From positions 1 to 43,196 of the IMG/VR virus record IMGVR_UViG_3300046454_001028: a stretch of DNA of 43,196 nucleotides. One strand, 5' to 3'. How positions within the stretch are numbered: position 1 is the stretch's first letter; every line of letters starts with the position of its first letter. This document shows positions 1 through 7,862 of the stretch, in pieces. A program made the translations under genes and the position numbers. Below the pieces are notes generated by a model. It was not told the DNA's origin. It did not search any database and was given only the letters and a program-made list of their open reading frames with translations. This DNA is from a virus.

Positions 1-1146
1 GATACCCACTGCGGACGCCATGTGCTCCTGGCTCTGCGCTTGGAGATGGTCGAGGCCGCCGAGAGGGGCAGATACATTTTTGAAGTCCTCCGTGGTTTTG
101 TCGAGGATCATCAGGTTGTTGTTGTCGCGCAGATAGTTGAACAGCGCGGCGCGCATCTTCAGCGAAGCTGCGCCGCCGGCGTTCATCACCGACCCCATGT
201 TGGTCATCATCACCGGGGTGGAGAACGAATGGATCAGGTCGCTGACCGATTGTCTCGTTCGCAACCAGTTGTCGACATAGGGCCGCGCCATCTGCGACAG
301 CGACAGGCCGGCGAACGAATAGGCCGGCTTCAGCATATCCGGCATCTCGCGACCGATGAACGGCAGGATGCGGCTGCGATGGATCTCCTTGCCCATCACC
401 CACCATGTCTGCGGCAGGTAGAAATCCGCCTTCAGCGGGTCATTGGCGTTGAACGCGTGCGGATAGGCCCACATCGGCTCGACCACGCGCAGGCCCTTCA
501 GCCCGCCCCGGATGACCACGCGCGGATCGATCGGCAGCGGCAGCCTGAGCAGATCCTGATCGTCGGTATCGCCGGTATCGATGTAGAGATGCGCGCGACC
601 GAAGAACCCGTCGAGCAACGCAAGCAGGGTGAATTTTTCCTGCAGCTTGTGGAACTTGATCAGTTCCTCAAGTGCCTGGATCTTGTCGGTCTTGTCGTCA
701 TTGCCGGTTGCTTGCAGACGAAACCATCTACGAGTCATGTCTTTCGCGATGGTCTCGGAAATGCGGCGATATTCGGTGCGCTGCGACAGCTCCGCCAAAT
801 AAGGGAAGCCCGGCCAATACATGCCCTCGGTGATGCGTGAGTAACCCGAGTAGTCCATCGGGTTGTTGAGGCTGTCCAGCGCGAACCCGTCCGGCACCAC
901 GCCCGGCAATGGCTTGGCCGGCGCGAACAGCCGGCGTGCATCCTCGGCAGTGGCCGGGCGCGTGGTGTAGAGCTGCAGCGGTATGGCGTCGGTCGGCGCG
1001 CCGCCGTTCATCCCCATCAGCGCGTCGTAGAGCGCGCGGGCATCCATCTGCGGCGGCCTGGGCTGGTCTGGTGGTGGCGCCGGCTGCGCGCTGTCGCGCG
1101 CCAGCAGCCCCATGAACAGCCCGGTGAGGGTGGTCAGCAGCGACAT
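1..1146 (-). CDS. Phage portal protein, DUF1073 type (C-terminus cut by window edge)
   Basis: The reading frame is open from ATG at 1146 down to base 1 (382 codons, no stop), so the C-terminus lies outside the window. The N-terminal third is a short hydrophobic/Pro-rich stretch. It is followed by a block with GMYWPGFPYLAELSQRTEYR and RISETIAKDMTRRW, and later DNNNLMILDKTTEDF followed by a GLDHL segment. These are hallmarks of the DUF1073 / HI1409-like portal family. By family knowledge, portals form the dodecameric ring at the capsid vertex through which DNA is packaged. The start is preceded by a GGGGG ribosome-binding run, 10 nt after the large terminase stop, giving the normal TerS-TerL-portal order. 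This translation was read directly from the sequence. Family assignment is from motif memory, not a search. Confidence 0.85.
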   Translation of the reverse strand, partial: MSLLTTLTGLFMGLLARDSAQPAPPPDQPRPPQMDARALYDALMGMNGGAPTDAIPLQLYTTRPATAEDARRLFAPAKPLPGVVPDGFALDSLNNPMDYSGYSRITEGMYWPGFPYLAELSQRTEYRRISETIAKDMTRRWFRLQATGNDDKTDKIQALEELIKFHKLQEKFTLLALLDGFFGRAHLYIDTGDTDDQDLLRLPLPIDPRVVIRGGLKGLRVVEPMWAYPHAFNANDPLKADFYLPQTWWVMGKEIHRSRILPFIGREMPDMLKPAYSFAGLSLSQMARPYVDNWLRTRQSVSDLIHSFSTPVMMTNMGSVMNAGGAASLKMRAALFNYLRDNNNLMILDKTTEDFKNVSAPLGGLDHLQAQSQEHMASAVGI

Positions 1147-1156
1147 GGCGACCCCC

Positions 1157-2587
1157 TCAATGGAAGGGTTGGGTATCCGGCGGCACGTGAACGCCGAGCC
1201 GGCGCAATTCGTCTGGGTCAAATCGCATCGGCGGCTGCTGGGCGATGCCGTTGAAGGCACGGCTCGTCGCGTCAGCGTCGTCGTCGTGCGCGCCGAGCGG
1301 GAAGTTTTCCAGCTCGGTGAACCAGCGCTCGTTCCAGCGCCCGCGCAGCACCAGGATGTTGCCGACCTCGGCCTGCGCCGAGAACGGCCCGAAGCGGGTG
1401 ATCTTGTCGCCGGACTCGGGTGAGCTGACGGCGGTGTAGCCGGCCAGCAGCCGCACCAGGGCGGCAACCTGGGCCTTACCCGCCTGTCCCGGGTCCTGCG
1501 GCAGGTCGATCGTGCAGTCGAAACCGTCGGCGCTGGCGTAGTTCAGGATGCGCCGCTCGACCTCGGCGGGGGTGCCGCGAAACGCGTCGGCGTGCAGCAC
1601 GATCCAGTGGCCTTCATGGGTGAAGCCGAGCTTCACGCACGTGGTCCAGTCGGGATCGGAGTAGTCTTCTTGCTCGCTGGCCGCGAGATCCCAGCCGCGC
1701 ACCAGCTTGGTGCAGACCGGCATGATGTCGACCACCTTGCACCACGAGCGGTTGAAATACAGGCCAGCCGACGGCACGATCTTCCAGTTGCCGTTGAGCA
1801 GCCGCTCGCGCTCGACCGCCGGCAGCATCATCAGGTTGCCGACATAGTTCGGATCGGCCCGCGTCAGCGCCGGGTTGTCGGCCAGCTTGGCCGAGATGAA
1901 CGTCAGGCTCTTGATGGTGTTCTCGTCCTGCCCGGTCGCCACCATCGCCGCGCGCTTGCTGTCGAACCACATCAGCTCGTCGGCGGCGCCGCGCACGAAA
2001 TACCGCACCACGCCGGAGCGCTCGGGCAGCGGGTAGCCGGTGTCGGGATTGATCCACCACTCGATCAACTTGGCGACCCAGGACGAGGCATCCGCGTTGC
2101 AGGTCGCGCGTATATACGGACGTATACCTGAGCGGGAGCGGTTGCGGGAGAACAGATACCAGAACTGGTACTGAGTGAACGTGGTCAGCTCATCGAAGCC
2201 GATGAACGCGCACTGCGCGCCGTGCCAGTCGAGCACGGTGGTCTCGTGCTCCAGATGCGCCATCTTGACCATGCCGTATTCCGGCCAGACCCATTCAAAG
2301 CGGTGGCTGATCGGGATGGCGTCAGAGAGCGGATAGAGCTTCATCGATTCCGCCCACAGCCCGCCAGGGCGGCGCAGGTCGACGGTCGAGCGGCGGAACA
2401 CCACGGCGTCGAACCCGGCGACCGTCGAGGCGTAGCGCATCGCCTCCAGCAGCAGCGCGAAGCTCTTGCCCGAGCCGGCGGCGCCGCCATAGATCACCAC
2501 GTCAGCCGACGCGGCCAGGAAGGTCTCCTGCGGCCCGGGCTGCGGGCGGATGTCGAGGTCGTCATCGTCGTCCAGGGCGGCGCTCAT
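1157..2587 (-). CDS. terL: Terminase large subunit (packaging ATPase-nuclease)
   Basis: A 476-aa protein, normal length for TerL. The Walker A loop GGAAGSGKS is at residues 34-42. The Walker B strand FIGFDEL is near 128-134, with D132-E133 as the acidic pair. A C-terminal RNase H-like nuclease domain opens with the VRGWDLAAS strand near 297-304, where D300 would be the first metal ligand. The protein would power DNA translocation into proheads and cut concatemers. It overlaps the small terminase stop by 4 nt (ATGA) and precedes the portal by 10 nt, so the three are translationally coupled. The N-terminus is unusually acidic (a run of Asp at residues 6-10). Confidence 0.95.
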   Translation of the reverse strand: MSAALDDDDDLDIRPQPGPQETFLAASADVVIYGGAAGSGKSFALLLEAMRYASTVAGFDAVVFRRSTVDLRRPGGLWAESMKLYPLSDAIPISHRFEWVWPEYGMVKMAHLEHETTVLDWHGAQCAFIGFDELTTFTQYQFWYLFSRNRSRSGIRPYIRATCNADASSWVAKLIEWWINPDTGYPLPERSGVVRYFVRGAADELMWFDSKRAAMVATGQDENTIKSLTFISAKLADNPALTRADPNYVGNLMMLPAVERERLLNGNWKIVPSAGLYFNRSWCKVVDIMPVCTKLVRGWDLAASEQEDYSDPDWTTCVKLGFTHEGHWIVLHADAFRGTPAEVERRILNYASADGFDCTIDLPQDPGQAGKAQVAALVRLLAGYTAVSSPESGDKITRFGPFSAQAEVGNILVLRGRWNERWFTELENFPLGAHDDDADATSRAFNGIAQQPPMRFDPDELRRLGVHVPPDTQPFH

Positions 2588-3096
2588 GCCACGTCGGCCT
2601 CGCCCTCGATCACCGGCGGCTCAGGCGTCTCTGGGCGGTCCCTGCCGTTCTCCGGCACGTAGAACCGCACCTTGCGCCCCGCCGTGTCGGACGAGGGGGT
2701 GGCGAAGGCGGCGGCCTCGGCGGTGGCGTCCTTGGTGTTCAGCCGCCACTCCGGCCCGCCATGCGTCATCAGCCAGTAGCGCGCGGCGTTCATGTTGCCC
2801 TTCATCGCCTTGCGCAGCACGGATAGCCCGACGCGGGCGACCATGTGCGCCCGGCCATGGGCGATCTCGGCGGCGTAGTGCCGATCGAGCGTGCGGGTGC
2901 CGATGTCGAGCGACAGCGCGATGATGTGGAACGGCACCTGATTGGCCACCAGCATCGCGACGACCTCGCGCTGGCGCGCGGTGGGCACGTATTTCACCTT
3001 ACGGCTCAGCGCCGGCCTCAGCACCACCGGTGGCGCGCCCGGCCCGTCGTCCGGTTCGTCGTCCGGTTCGTCGTCCGGCGCCAGATTTTCATCCAT
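2584..3096 (-). CDS. Putative terminase small subunit
   Basis: A 170-aa protein directly upstream of and overlapping terL (ATGA). The acidic N-terminus contains repeated D-E-P-D units. A helix-turn-helix-like segment follows (TARQREVVAMLVANQ, then a GTRTLDRHYAAEI stretch), which fits a small-terminase DNA-binding domain. Synteny is the main support. I chose ATG at 3096 because GAGG lies 5 nt upstream. The longer frame opens at 3126, but that start sits inside the divergent promoter dyad at 3116-3134. A minus-strand TTGACC-N17-TTTATG pair (3133 down to 3105) could be its promoter, but that would give an almost leaderless mRNA, so late read-through remains possible. I do not recognise a specific Pfam family. 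Confidence 0.7.
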   Translation of the reverse strand: MDENLAPDDEPDDEPDDGPGAPPVVLRPALSRKVKYVPTARQREVVAMLVANQVPFHIIALSLDIGTRTLDRHYAAEIAHGRAHMVARVGLSVLRKAMKGNMNAARYWLMTHGGPEWRLNTKDATAEAAAFATPSSDTAGRKVRFYVPENGRDRPETPEPPVIEGEADVA

Positions 3097-3115
3097 CGCG
3101 GCCTCATAAAATTGT

Positions 3116-3144
3116 CTTGACATCATCGGTCAAGAGCATTAAAT
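3116..3144 (+). promoter_or_regulatory. Promoter with operator dyad, copy 1
   Basis: A -35 TTGACA (3117-3122) and a -10-like TTAAAT (3139-3144) are 16 nt apart. The -35 lies in a perfect inverted repeat, CTTGAC-N7-GTCAAG (3116-3121 and 3129-3134). The right half-site read on the minus strand is TTGACC, so the dyad could hold -35 elements in both directions. A nearly identical unit occurs at 5417. It is a candidate repressor/activator site between the terminase and early genes. Confidence 0.6.
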
Positions 3145-3172
3145 GTTCCTTGCAACCCCAAGGAATATCCCC

Positions 3173-3805
3173 GTGACCTACCGTGACTCCCTCGACGCCC
3201 TCGCCGCCGCGCTGCCTAAGCTGGGCGCGAAGGACGCCGATTTCGCCAACTCGCTGCTGGCGCAGGCGCAGAACCACGCGACCATGCACGGCTACCCACC
3301 GCTGTCGGGCAAGCAGTGGTATTGGGTGCGGAAGCTGGCCGAGAAGGCCAACGCCACCGCGCCCGCCGCCACCAACGTGGGCGATTTCAGCGCCGTGATC
3401 GAGCTGTTCAAGACCGCCGGGGAGCACCTGAAATACCCCAAGGTCAGGCTGCAGCTTGAGGACGGCTCGCCCGTCGTGCTGTCGGTGGCCGGTCCCGCCG
3501 CGAGGCTGCCCGGCACGGTCAACCTGACCGACGGCAAGCCCTACGGCCAGAACACGTGGTTCGGCAGGGTGGACCCCGCCACCGGCGCCTGGGAGCCGTC
3601 CAGCAAGGTCGACGCCCAGACCACCACGGCGATCACCGCGCTCCTGGCGAACTTCGCCAAGGACCCCGCCAAGGTCGCCAGCCTCTACGGCCAGCTCACC
3701 GGCAACTGCTGCTTCTGCTCCAAGGAGCTGACCGACCAAAGATCCGTTACGGTCGGTTATGGACCTGTGTGCGCAAAGCACTACTCGCTGCCCTGGGGGG
3801 AGTGA
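3173..3805 (+). CDS. Zinc-binding phage protein, DUF6011-like C-terminus
   Basis: A 210-aa protein. The C-terminal 35 residues hold CCFC, SKELTDQRSVTVGYGPVC and AKH. This is a compact Zn knuckle typical of the DUF6011-like domain of phage and mobile-element proteins. An LSGKQWYWVRKLAEK segment lies near residue 50, and the middle is unassigned. The frame is open from ATG 3143, but that codon overlaps the -10 element. AAGGAA at 3160-3165 stands 7 nt before GTG 3173, so I take GTG as the start. It is the first gene of the plus-strand early set. Function is unknown; nucleic-acid binding is plausible from the Zn ligands only. Confidence 0.75.
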   Translation: MTYRDSLDALAAALPKLGAKDADFANSLLAQAQNHATMHGYPPLSGKQWYWVRKLAEKANATAPAATNVGDFSAVIELFKTAGEHLKYPKVRLQLEDGSPVVLSVAGPAARLPGTVNLTDGKPYGQNTWFGRVDPATGAWEPSSKVDAQTTTAITALLANFAKDPAKVASLYGQLTGNCCFCSKELTDQRSVTVGYGPVCAKHYSLPWGE

Positions 3806-3841
3806 TCCCCCCGCCTGCCCCCAACCCCACGGAGAACCCCG

Positions 3842-4240
3842 ATGACTGATTTCTACGTCGCCGAGTATCGCACCAACAACCGCATCAGCGGTTACGACGT
3901 GCGCCGCGTCGGCACCGGCGAATCGTTCGCGTATTTCGCAGTGTCCGACTGGGGCACCATCGCCGCCCGTGACGGCGCGGCGCGGCTGCGCGCGCTGTTG
4001 CTGACCGCCAAGCTGCCGGACGCGGACGAGACGCCGATGTTCACCCGCGACAACACCGAGGGGTTCAGCGCCGCCGAGCTGGCCGTGCTGAACGACCGCT
4101 ATCACCGCGTCCTGCGGCTTGCCCTGTGCGACCTGCCGGGTGGCGCTGAGGGCACCAGCGACGACCTGCTGGCACAGATCCGCCAGGGCGTCGCCGAGAC
4201 CGTCCTGGCCAACTACGTGCCCGTGGAGGAGGCGTCGTGA
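3842..4240 (+). CDS. Hypothetical phage protein
   Basis: A 132-aa protein starting at ATG 3842 with a GGAG-type site about 9 nt upstream. No recognised domain. The N-terminal half looks like a small alpha/beta fold (FYVAEYRTNNRISGYDV). The C-terminal half is helical and rich in Leu and Ala. Its stop overlaps the GTG start of the next gene (GTGA), so the pair is coupled. The deep, uninterrupted overlap architecture and ribosome-binding site support a real gene. Function is unknown. Confidence 0.7.
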   Translation: MTDFYVAEYRTNNRISGYDVRRVGTGESFAYFAVSDWGTIAARDGAARLRALLLTAKLPDADETPMFTRDNTEGFSAAELAVLNDRYHRVLRLALCDLPGGAEGTSDDLLAQIRQGVAETVLANYVPVEEAS

Positions 4241-5421
4241 CCGACAAGGCCGAGAAGCGGCGGCCTACCCTGGCCGATCGCTTCATCCACCGGAAGTTTT
4301 CCGACTGGGAGCGCGTCGTCCACCCGAAGACGATCGCCCAGCTCCAGCGCAGCGCGCGGGCCGCCAACCGCTTCGTGCTCACCGAGGCGGCGACCCTGCG
4401 CATCGCTCAGGTGATCGACTCGATCCCCGACCTGCTGATCCGCGAGCAGCGCTTCGCCCGCGCGCCCTACGACCTGACCTGGATCGAGTTCCCCTCGCAC
4501 GTGCTGTGGAACTACATGCGCGAGCAGAACCCCGAGGCCTACGAGCACCAGGGCCGGTTCGGCGATCTCGAAAGCTCGGACCACACGATCGGCTATCTGA
4601 TCGACCACGAGCGGGTCAACATCGTCGCCGGCGGCACCGTGGCGAACCCCGACAGGGCGCCCAACATCATGCCGATCCAATACCGCATGCACACCGAGTG
4701 GCGCCCCGAGGAGCGGGCCGAGTTCCGCCGGCTGACCGGCATGCGCCTGGACTGGCATGCCGACGCGTTCCTGTGCGGCAGCACCTATGACCGGCTGGCA
4801 CCGTCGGAGCGCGGCGAGCTGGCTGCGCGGCACGCGGTGGATTTCCTGCCGTTCAACCCGCAGCACCGGCTGTTCGATCGCTACAGCAGCGACGGCGAGT
4901 GGCGCGACGCGGCGCGCGGCTCGATCGGCGAGCTGCGCAATATCATCGCGATCATGCTGGTGATGAACCGCCCGAGCCTGACCAAATACGTCCAGAGCAA
5001 CCAGGGCGGGCGCGGTTTCCACAAGGGCAAGCTGATGCCCTATCTCAGCCACACCACGGTGACCATCGATCTCGACGCGCGCCCGACGCTGCGGCTGATC
5101 GGCACGCCGGAAGGCGAGGGGGTGCCGCGCCGGCGCCACGAGGTCGAGGGGCACTTCAAGCACGACGCGACCGCGCGCGAGTATTCGCGCATCGCCGGCT
5201 GCATCCACTCATTCCAGCCGACCCACGGGCCGAAAGACCAGTGGGCACCGTGGCCCGATCCACCGCTCGGCGTTCCCGGCGAACCCGGCGTGCCGCGCAA
5301 CTGGGTGTGCTCGGACTGCGGCGGCAAGCGCTGGTGGCAGCGCGAGAGCGAGCGCGGCGACGCCTCGATCGGCTACGTCATCAAGGACGGCTACGACGTC
5401 GACGTCGGTAAATCATCTTGA
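4237..5421 (+). CDS. Phage protein with C-terminal Zn-ribbon-like HEV-GH domain
   Basis: A 394-aa protein. GTG 4237 is preceded by GGAGGAGG, which fixes the start. The first 250 residues are unassigned. The C-terminal part contains RRHEVEGHFKHD, then a C-x-H patch, then WVCSDCGGKRWWQ and RGDASIGYV. This HEV(R/E)GH plus RGD pattern with Cys/His pairs recurs in uncharacterised proteins of alphaproteobacterial phages. Zn binding is inferred from C-H and CxxC pairs. The stop TGA (5419-5421) lies within the -35 of the next promoter, so this gene ends the first early transcript unit. Function is unknown. Confidence 0.75.
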   Translation: MTDKAEKRRPTLADRFIHRKFSDWERVVHPKTIAQLQRSARAANRFVLTEAATLRIAQVIDSIPDLLIREQRFARAPYDLTWIEFPSHVLWNYMREQNPEAYEHQGRFGDLESSDHTIGYLIDHERVNIVAGGTVANPDRAPNIMPIQYRMHTEWRPEERAEFRRLTGMRLDWHADAFLCGSTYDRLAPSERGELAARHAVDFLPFNPQHRLFDRYSSDGEWRDAARGSIGELRNIIAIMLVMNRPSLTKYVQSNQGGRGFHKGKLMPYLSHTTVTIDLDARPTLRLIGTPEGEGVPRRRHEVEGHFKHDATAREYSRIAGCIHSFQPTHGPKDQWAPWPDPPLGVPGEPGVPRNWVCSDCGGKRWWQRESERGDASIGYVIKDGYDVDVGKSS

Positions 5422-5447
5422 CATATTTGGTCAGGATGATTTATTCT
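5417..5447 (+). promoter_or_regulatory. Promoter with operator dyad, copy 2
   Basis: TTGACA (5418-5423) is followed after 18 nt by TATTCT (5442-5447). The -35 lies in a near-perfect dyad, CTTGAC-N7-GTCAGG (5417-5422, 5430-5435), one base off the perfect copy at 3116. The 39-nt offset to the shared AACCCCAAGGA leader is also conserved (38 nt in copy 1). It should drive the genes from 5474 to the terminator at 6164. Confidence 0.6.
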
Positions 5448-5473
5448 CTGGCGTCAACCCCAAGGAGACCCCA

Positions 5474-5710
5474 ATGAGTTTGCAACTGAGCCGGATCGAC
5501 GTGATCAACCTCGCGCTCGCGGCGTCCTACGCGGCGAGCGGCGCCTACGTCGAGAACCGGTTGGCCGTGGCCGCCGCCGACCATGAGCTGGCGGCCAGAC
5601 TGTGGGCTGAGGCCGGCTACGAGCTGAAGGCCAAGACCCACGCGTCGCTGGTCGAGGCGGTGACCGCCGAGATGATCGAGGCGGCGGAAAGCGACGAGGA
5701 GGTGGCGTGA
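5474..5710 (+). CDS. Small hypothetical Ala-rich helical protein
   Basis: A 78-aa protein with AAGGAG about 7 nt before ATG 5474. It sits directly behind the regulated promoter at 5417. The sequence is mostly amphipathic helix (Ala, Glu, Leu) with an acidic C-terminus (ESDEEVA). There is no Cys, no transmembrane segment and no recognised domain. Its stop overlaps the next start (TGATG). A small early phage effector or regulator is possible, but nothing in the sequence decides this. Confidence 0.7.
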   Translation: MSLQLSRIDVINLALAASYAASGAYVENRLAVAAADHELAARLWAEAGYELKAKTHASLVEAVTAEMIEAAESDEEVA

Positions 5711-6159
5711 TGTGCAAGATAATCGCGGGGGCCGCGCTGGCGGTTATGCTGTTCAGCGCCGCCGCGCAAGCGAATCAATACGACGACATTTACCTGGAGC
5801 AGGCGAACGCGGAAATAGAGAACGCAACCAAGGAGGCGATTTCCGAGACTGCGCTTGCCATGTTTGCTGAACACTGCCGCGTCATCACCGAAAAACAACT
5901 TTTTCGGGTAATCGACTCGGCCTCTGGCGACCTGCTCCATTTTTGGCGTGGGCGGCGAAGCTACGCGGCATGGCACGGTCTTCCTCTGCTACCGATGCCG
6001 AAATACGTGAACAAAGAACTGCTGTGGAGCGCTGGTCTGGATATGTATGGCGACATTAAAAATAGAGACGACTGCGCCTTCTTCAGCCGAGAGCACCAGA
6101 TCGTTTACGAGTTGCTGCAGCGAGCGGGTCCCCGGCGATTGGTCCCCTGGAAGCAATAA
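5710..6159 (+). CDS. Secreted/periplasmic hypothetical protein
   Basis: A 149-aa protein starting at ATG 5710 (TGATG overlap with the previous stop). The N-terminus is a classical Sec signal: MCKII, a hydrophobic core, and an AQA-like cleavage site near residue 22. The mature part has two Cys (one in the AEHCRV region, one in DDCAFF) that could form a disulfide. The codons are visibly more AT-rich than those of the neighbours (AAT, ATA, AAA runs), suggesting recent acquisition. It is followed at once by a strong terminator. Export to the periplasm or cell surface suggests an envelope-acting accessory role such as exclusion, but no family is recognised. Confidence 0.7.
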   Translation: MCKIIAGAALAVMLFSAAAQANQYDDIYLEQANAEIENATKEAISETALAMFAEHCRVITEKQLFRVIDSASGDLLHFWRGRRSYAAWHGLPLLPMPKYVNKELLWSAGLDMYGDIKNRDDCAFFSREHQIVYELLQRAGPRRLVPWKQ

Positions 6160-6163
6160 CCCG

Positions 6164-6187
6164 AGGGGGCGCGCGAGCGCCCCCTTT
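6164..6187 (+). terminator. Intrinsic terminator after 5474-6159 operon
   Basis: Perfect 8-bp stem GGGGGCGC (6165-6172) / GCGCCCCC (6177-6184) with loop GCGA, extended by an A-T pair and followed by TTT. It lies 5 nt after the stop of the secreted protein. Confidence 0.8.
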
Positions 6188-6226
6188 GCTATATACGGTG
6201 CCCTAAAACGATTCTGCGAGGACACC

Positions 6227-6607
6227 GTGCCGCAAAGCAACGCGATCGGAATGACCCCAACTCGCTATCGCGAGGCGCTCACCATCATGAGCATCTCGCA
6301 GCGCCAGCTCTCCCAGATCCTGCACTGCAACGTGCGGCTGACCTGCCACTGGGGCCTGGGCAAGGCCGCCGTGCCGGCGAAGATCGCCGCGTGGCTGGAG
6401 CAGTGCATCGAGCTGCGCAAGAAGTATCCCTGGCCGACGCCGCCGCGCGACTGGCGCCAGCGCGATCCGCGCTTCACCCGCAAGCGCCACCGCGAGCGCG
6501 CCGAGGCCGAGGCGCAGGCCAACCTGCTCGGCCAGGGCGCCGCTGCGGGAGCGCGCCCGAAGGCCAGGACGCGTGCTCAGACGCGCGACGCCTCCGCCAG
6601 CCGATGA
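6227..6607 (+). CDS. HTH DNA-binding protein with basic tail
   Basis: A 126-aa protein. GTG 6227 has GAGGA 5 nt upstream; ATG 6251 is an alternative. Residues 9-55 (MTPTRYREALTIM, SISQRQLSQIL, then VRLTCHWGLGKA) form a plausible XRE/Cro-like helix-turn-helix. The C-terminal half is highly basic and Ala/Arg-rich, likely disordered and nucleic-acid binding. It stands alone between the 6164 terminator and a convergent small gene, whose 3' end it overlaps by 31 nt. A TATATA-like -10 lies at about 6190. It may be a phage transcription regulator, but no operator is proven. Confidence 0.7.
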   Translation: MPQSNAIGMTPTRYREALTIMSISQRQLSQILHCNVRLTCHWGLGKAAVPAKIAAWLEQCIELRKKYPWPTPPRDWRQRDPRFTRKRHRERAEAEAQANLLGQGAAAGARPKARTRAQTRDASASR

Positions 6608-6771
6608 CCCTGATTGTCTTCCTCCAACGCCTTGACCAGCACCAGCGTGCGATACGTCGGCGGCAGATCGCGCACCGCGAGGCGCACCTGACGCAGCGCC
6701 AGCTCGGCACTGTCGGCGCGTTTACGCGCGGCGCGGCGCTCGCGCTCGGCGAGAAGCTCATCATTCTGCAT
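6577..6771 (-). CDS. Small charged hypothetical protein (minus strand)
   Basis: A 64-aa protein. The frame is open further upstream (to 6933), but ATG 6769-6771 has GGGGA 9-10 nt before it and the protein-like sequence starts there (MQNDELLAERERRAARKRAD). It is a helical, charged, coiled-coil-prone protein. Its 3' end overlaps the convergent HTH gene. The region upstream carries TGGCAA/TTGCCA half-sites that may control it. Function is unknown, and it could be a shadow of an untranslated region. Confidence 0.45.
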   Translation of the reverse strand: MQNDELLAERERRAARKRADSAELALRQVRLAVRDLPPTYRTLVLVKALEEDNQGHRLAEASRV

Positions 6772-6814
6772 GGTGCTGTTCCCCACAGGGGCAACGGCGC
6801 TATGCGCGCCATGA

Positions 6815-6956
6815 TGGCAAAAGTATTGCCACGGTGGATTGTGCTTTGGCAAGCACATCCACCACCACCGGTAGGGTGCGCCAAGCCGCGAAAGATCCTC
6901 AGACCGCAGGATTTTTTCTATCGTGCATTGCAACGGTGATACGTTTTATGTATATT
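6815..6956. promoter_or_regulatory. Divergent control region before the DUF932 gene
   Basis: The plus-strand promoter TTGCAA (6928-6933)-N17-TATATT (6951-6956) is good for the gene at 6994. Around it are ATAC-N7-GTAT and TGCAA...TTGCA inverted repeats. About 100 bp upstream lies a perfect dyad, TGGCAA-N5-TTGCCA (6815-6831), plus another TGGCAA half-site (6847-6852). These may be operators for the promoter and the small minus-strand gene at 6577-6771. The rest of 6772-6993 shows no gene. Confidence 0.5.
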
Positions 6957-6993
6957 GCACAGCACGCAAACACGGCAAACAGGGAGCAGAACC

Positions 6994-7854
6994 ATGCCGT
7001 TCGACACCGCAATACTCGGCGAGGATTTCACGCCGATGAACCACCGCACCGTGCAGCCGATCGGCGCCAAGGCGCTGAAGATCTTCAATGAGCGCGGCGA
7101 AGAGATCGTCGGCTACCATCAGATCGTGCGCGGCGACAACGATGAAACGATCCGCGTGGCACCGGCGACTTACACGCTGGTGCAGAATGAAGAGGCGGTC
7201 GAGAAGATCGAGGAGGCGCTGAAGAAGAGCCGGCTCGACCTGACCGACGCGCGCTTCGGCTGCGACTACAGCCAGGACGGTGCCAGGATGTTCGCGCAGT
7301 GGCTGCTGCCGGCGCACACCGCGTTCATCCGCCCCGGTGTCGAGGCCTCGCTCAGGGTGATCCTGCTGAACAGCTACGACGCCACCACGGCGTTGCAGGG
7401 GCGTATCGGCTCGTTCAACTGGGCCTGCGCCAATCAGGCGGTGTCGGGCAAAGAGTTCTCCAGCTTTCGTTTCACCCACAAGGGCGAGATCGACTTGGGC
7501 ACCGCGATCGGCAGGCTGACCCTGGCGGCGGAGGAACACGTCGAGGCGGTGCAGCGGCTGGAGCGCTGGCCGGCGATCCCGCTGTCGGACCAGCAGGCGC
7601 GCCGCATCATCGCCTCGCTGCCCAAGGCCACCGAGGCGCTGGTCGACAGCCTCGTCCACGCTTGGCTCAAAGCCCGCGACGAGGACCCGCTGCAGGGCGG
7701 GCCGAACCTGTTCTGTCTGTGGAACGTGCTCACCGCGTGGTCATCCAAGGAGCGCACGGGCGACAACGTCGCGGTGCGCAACTGGGACCGCCAGACCAAG
7801 GTCGCGGCGCTGGTGGAGAGCAAGCTGTGGCAGGACATCGAGGCAACCGGCTGA
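6994..7854 (+). CDS. DUF932-family phage/plasmid-like protein
   Basis: A 286-aa protein. ATG 6994 is preceded by GGGAGCAG; the longer frame from 6955 begins inside the -10 box and is rejected. The sequence fits DUF932: an ARMFAQWLLP strand, GIEASL-like RVILLNSYDATTALQ, then GSFNWACANQAV and the C-terminal LWQDIEATG. DUF932 proteins are frequent in phages and plasmids. Their biochemical role is not settled; links to recombination or methyl-modified DNA have been suggested for relatives. It has its own promoter and is followed by a 14-bp hairpin. It is likely an early, highly expressed gene. Confidence 0.85.
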   Translation: MPFDTAILGEDFTPMNHRTVQPIGAKALKIFNERGEEIVGYHQIVRGDNDETIRVAPATYTLVQNEEAVEKIEEALKKSRLDLTDARFGCDYSQDGARMFAQWLLPAHTAFIRPGVEASLRVILLNSYDATTALQGRIGSFNWACANQAVSGKEFSSFRFTHKGEIDLGTAIGRLTLAAEEHVEAVQRLERWPAIPLSDQQARRIIASLPKATEALVDSLVHAWLKARDEDPLQGGPNLFCLWNVLTAWSSKERTGDNVAVRNWDRQTKVAALVESKLWQDIEATG

Positions 7855-7862
7855 AATGAATA

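Noticed and set aside
22-840. 272-codon plus-strand frame over the portal gene
   Set aside because: The portal frame on the minus strand carries family motifs through the same bases. The plus frame has no motif or ribosome-binding site.
3104-4105. 333-codon minus-strand frame opposite the DUF6011-like gene
   Set aside because: Its codons are the mirror of two well-supported plus-strand genes with ribosome-binding sites. The protein text is low-complexity Gly/Val/Arg typical of antisense GC-rich frames.
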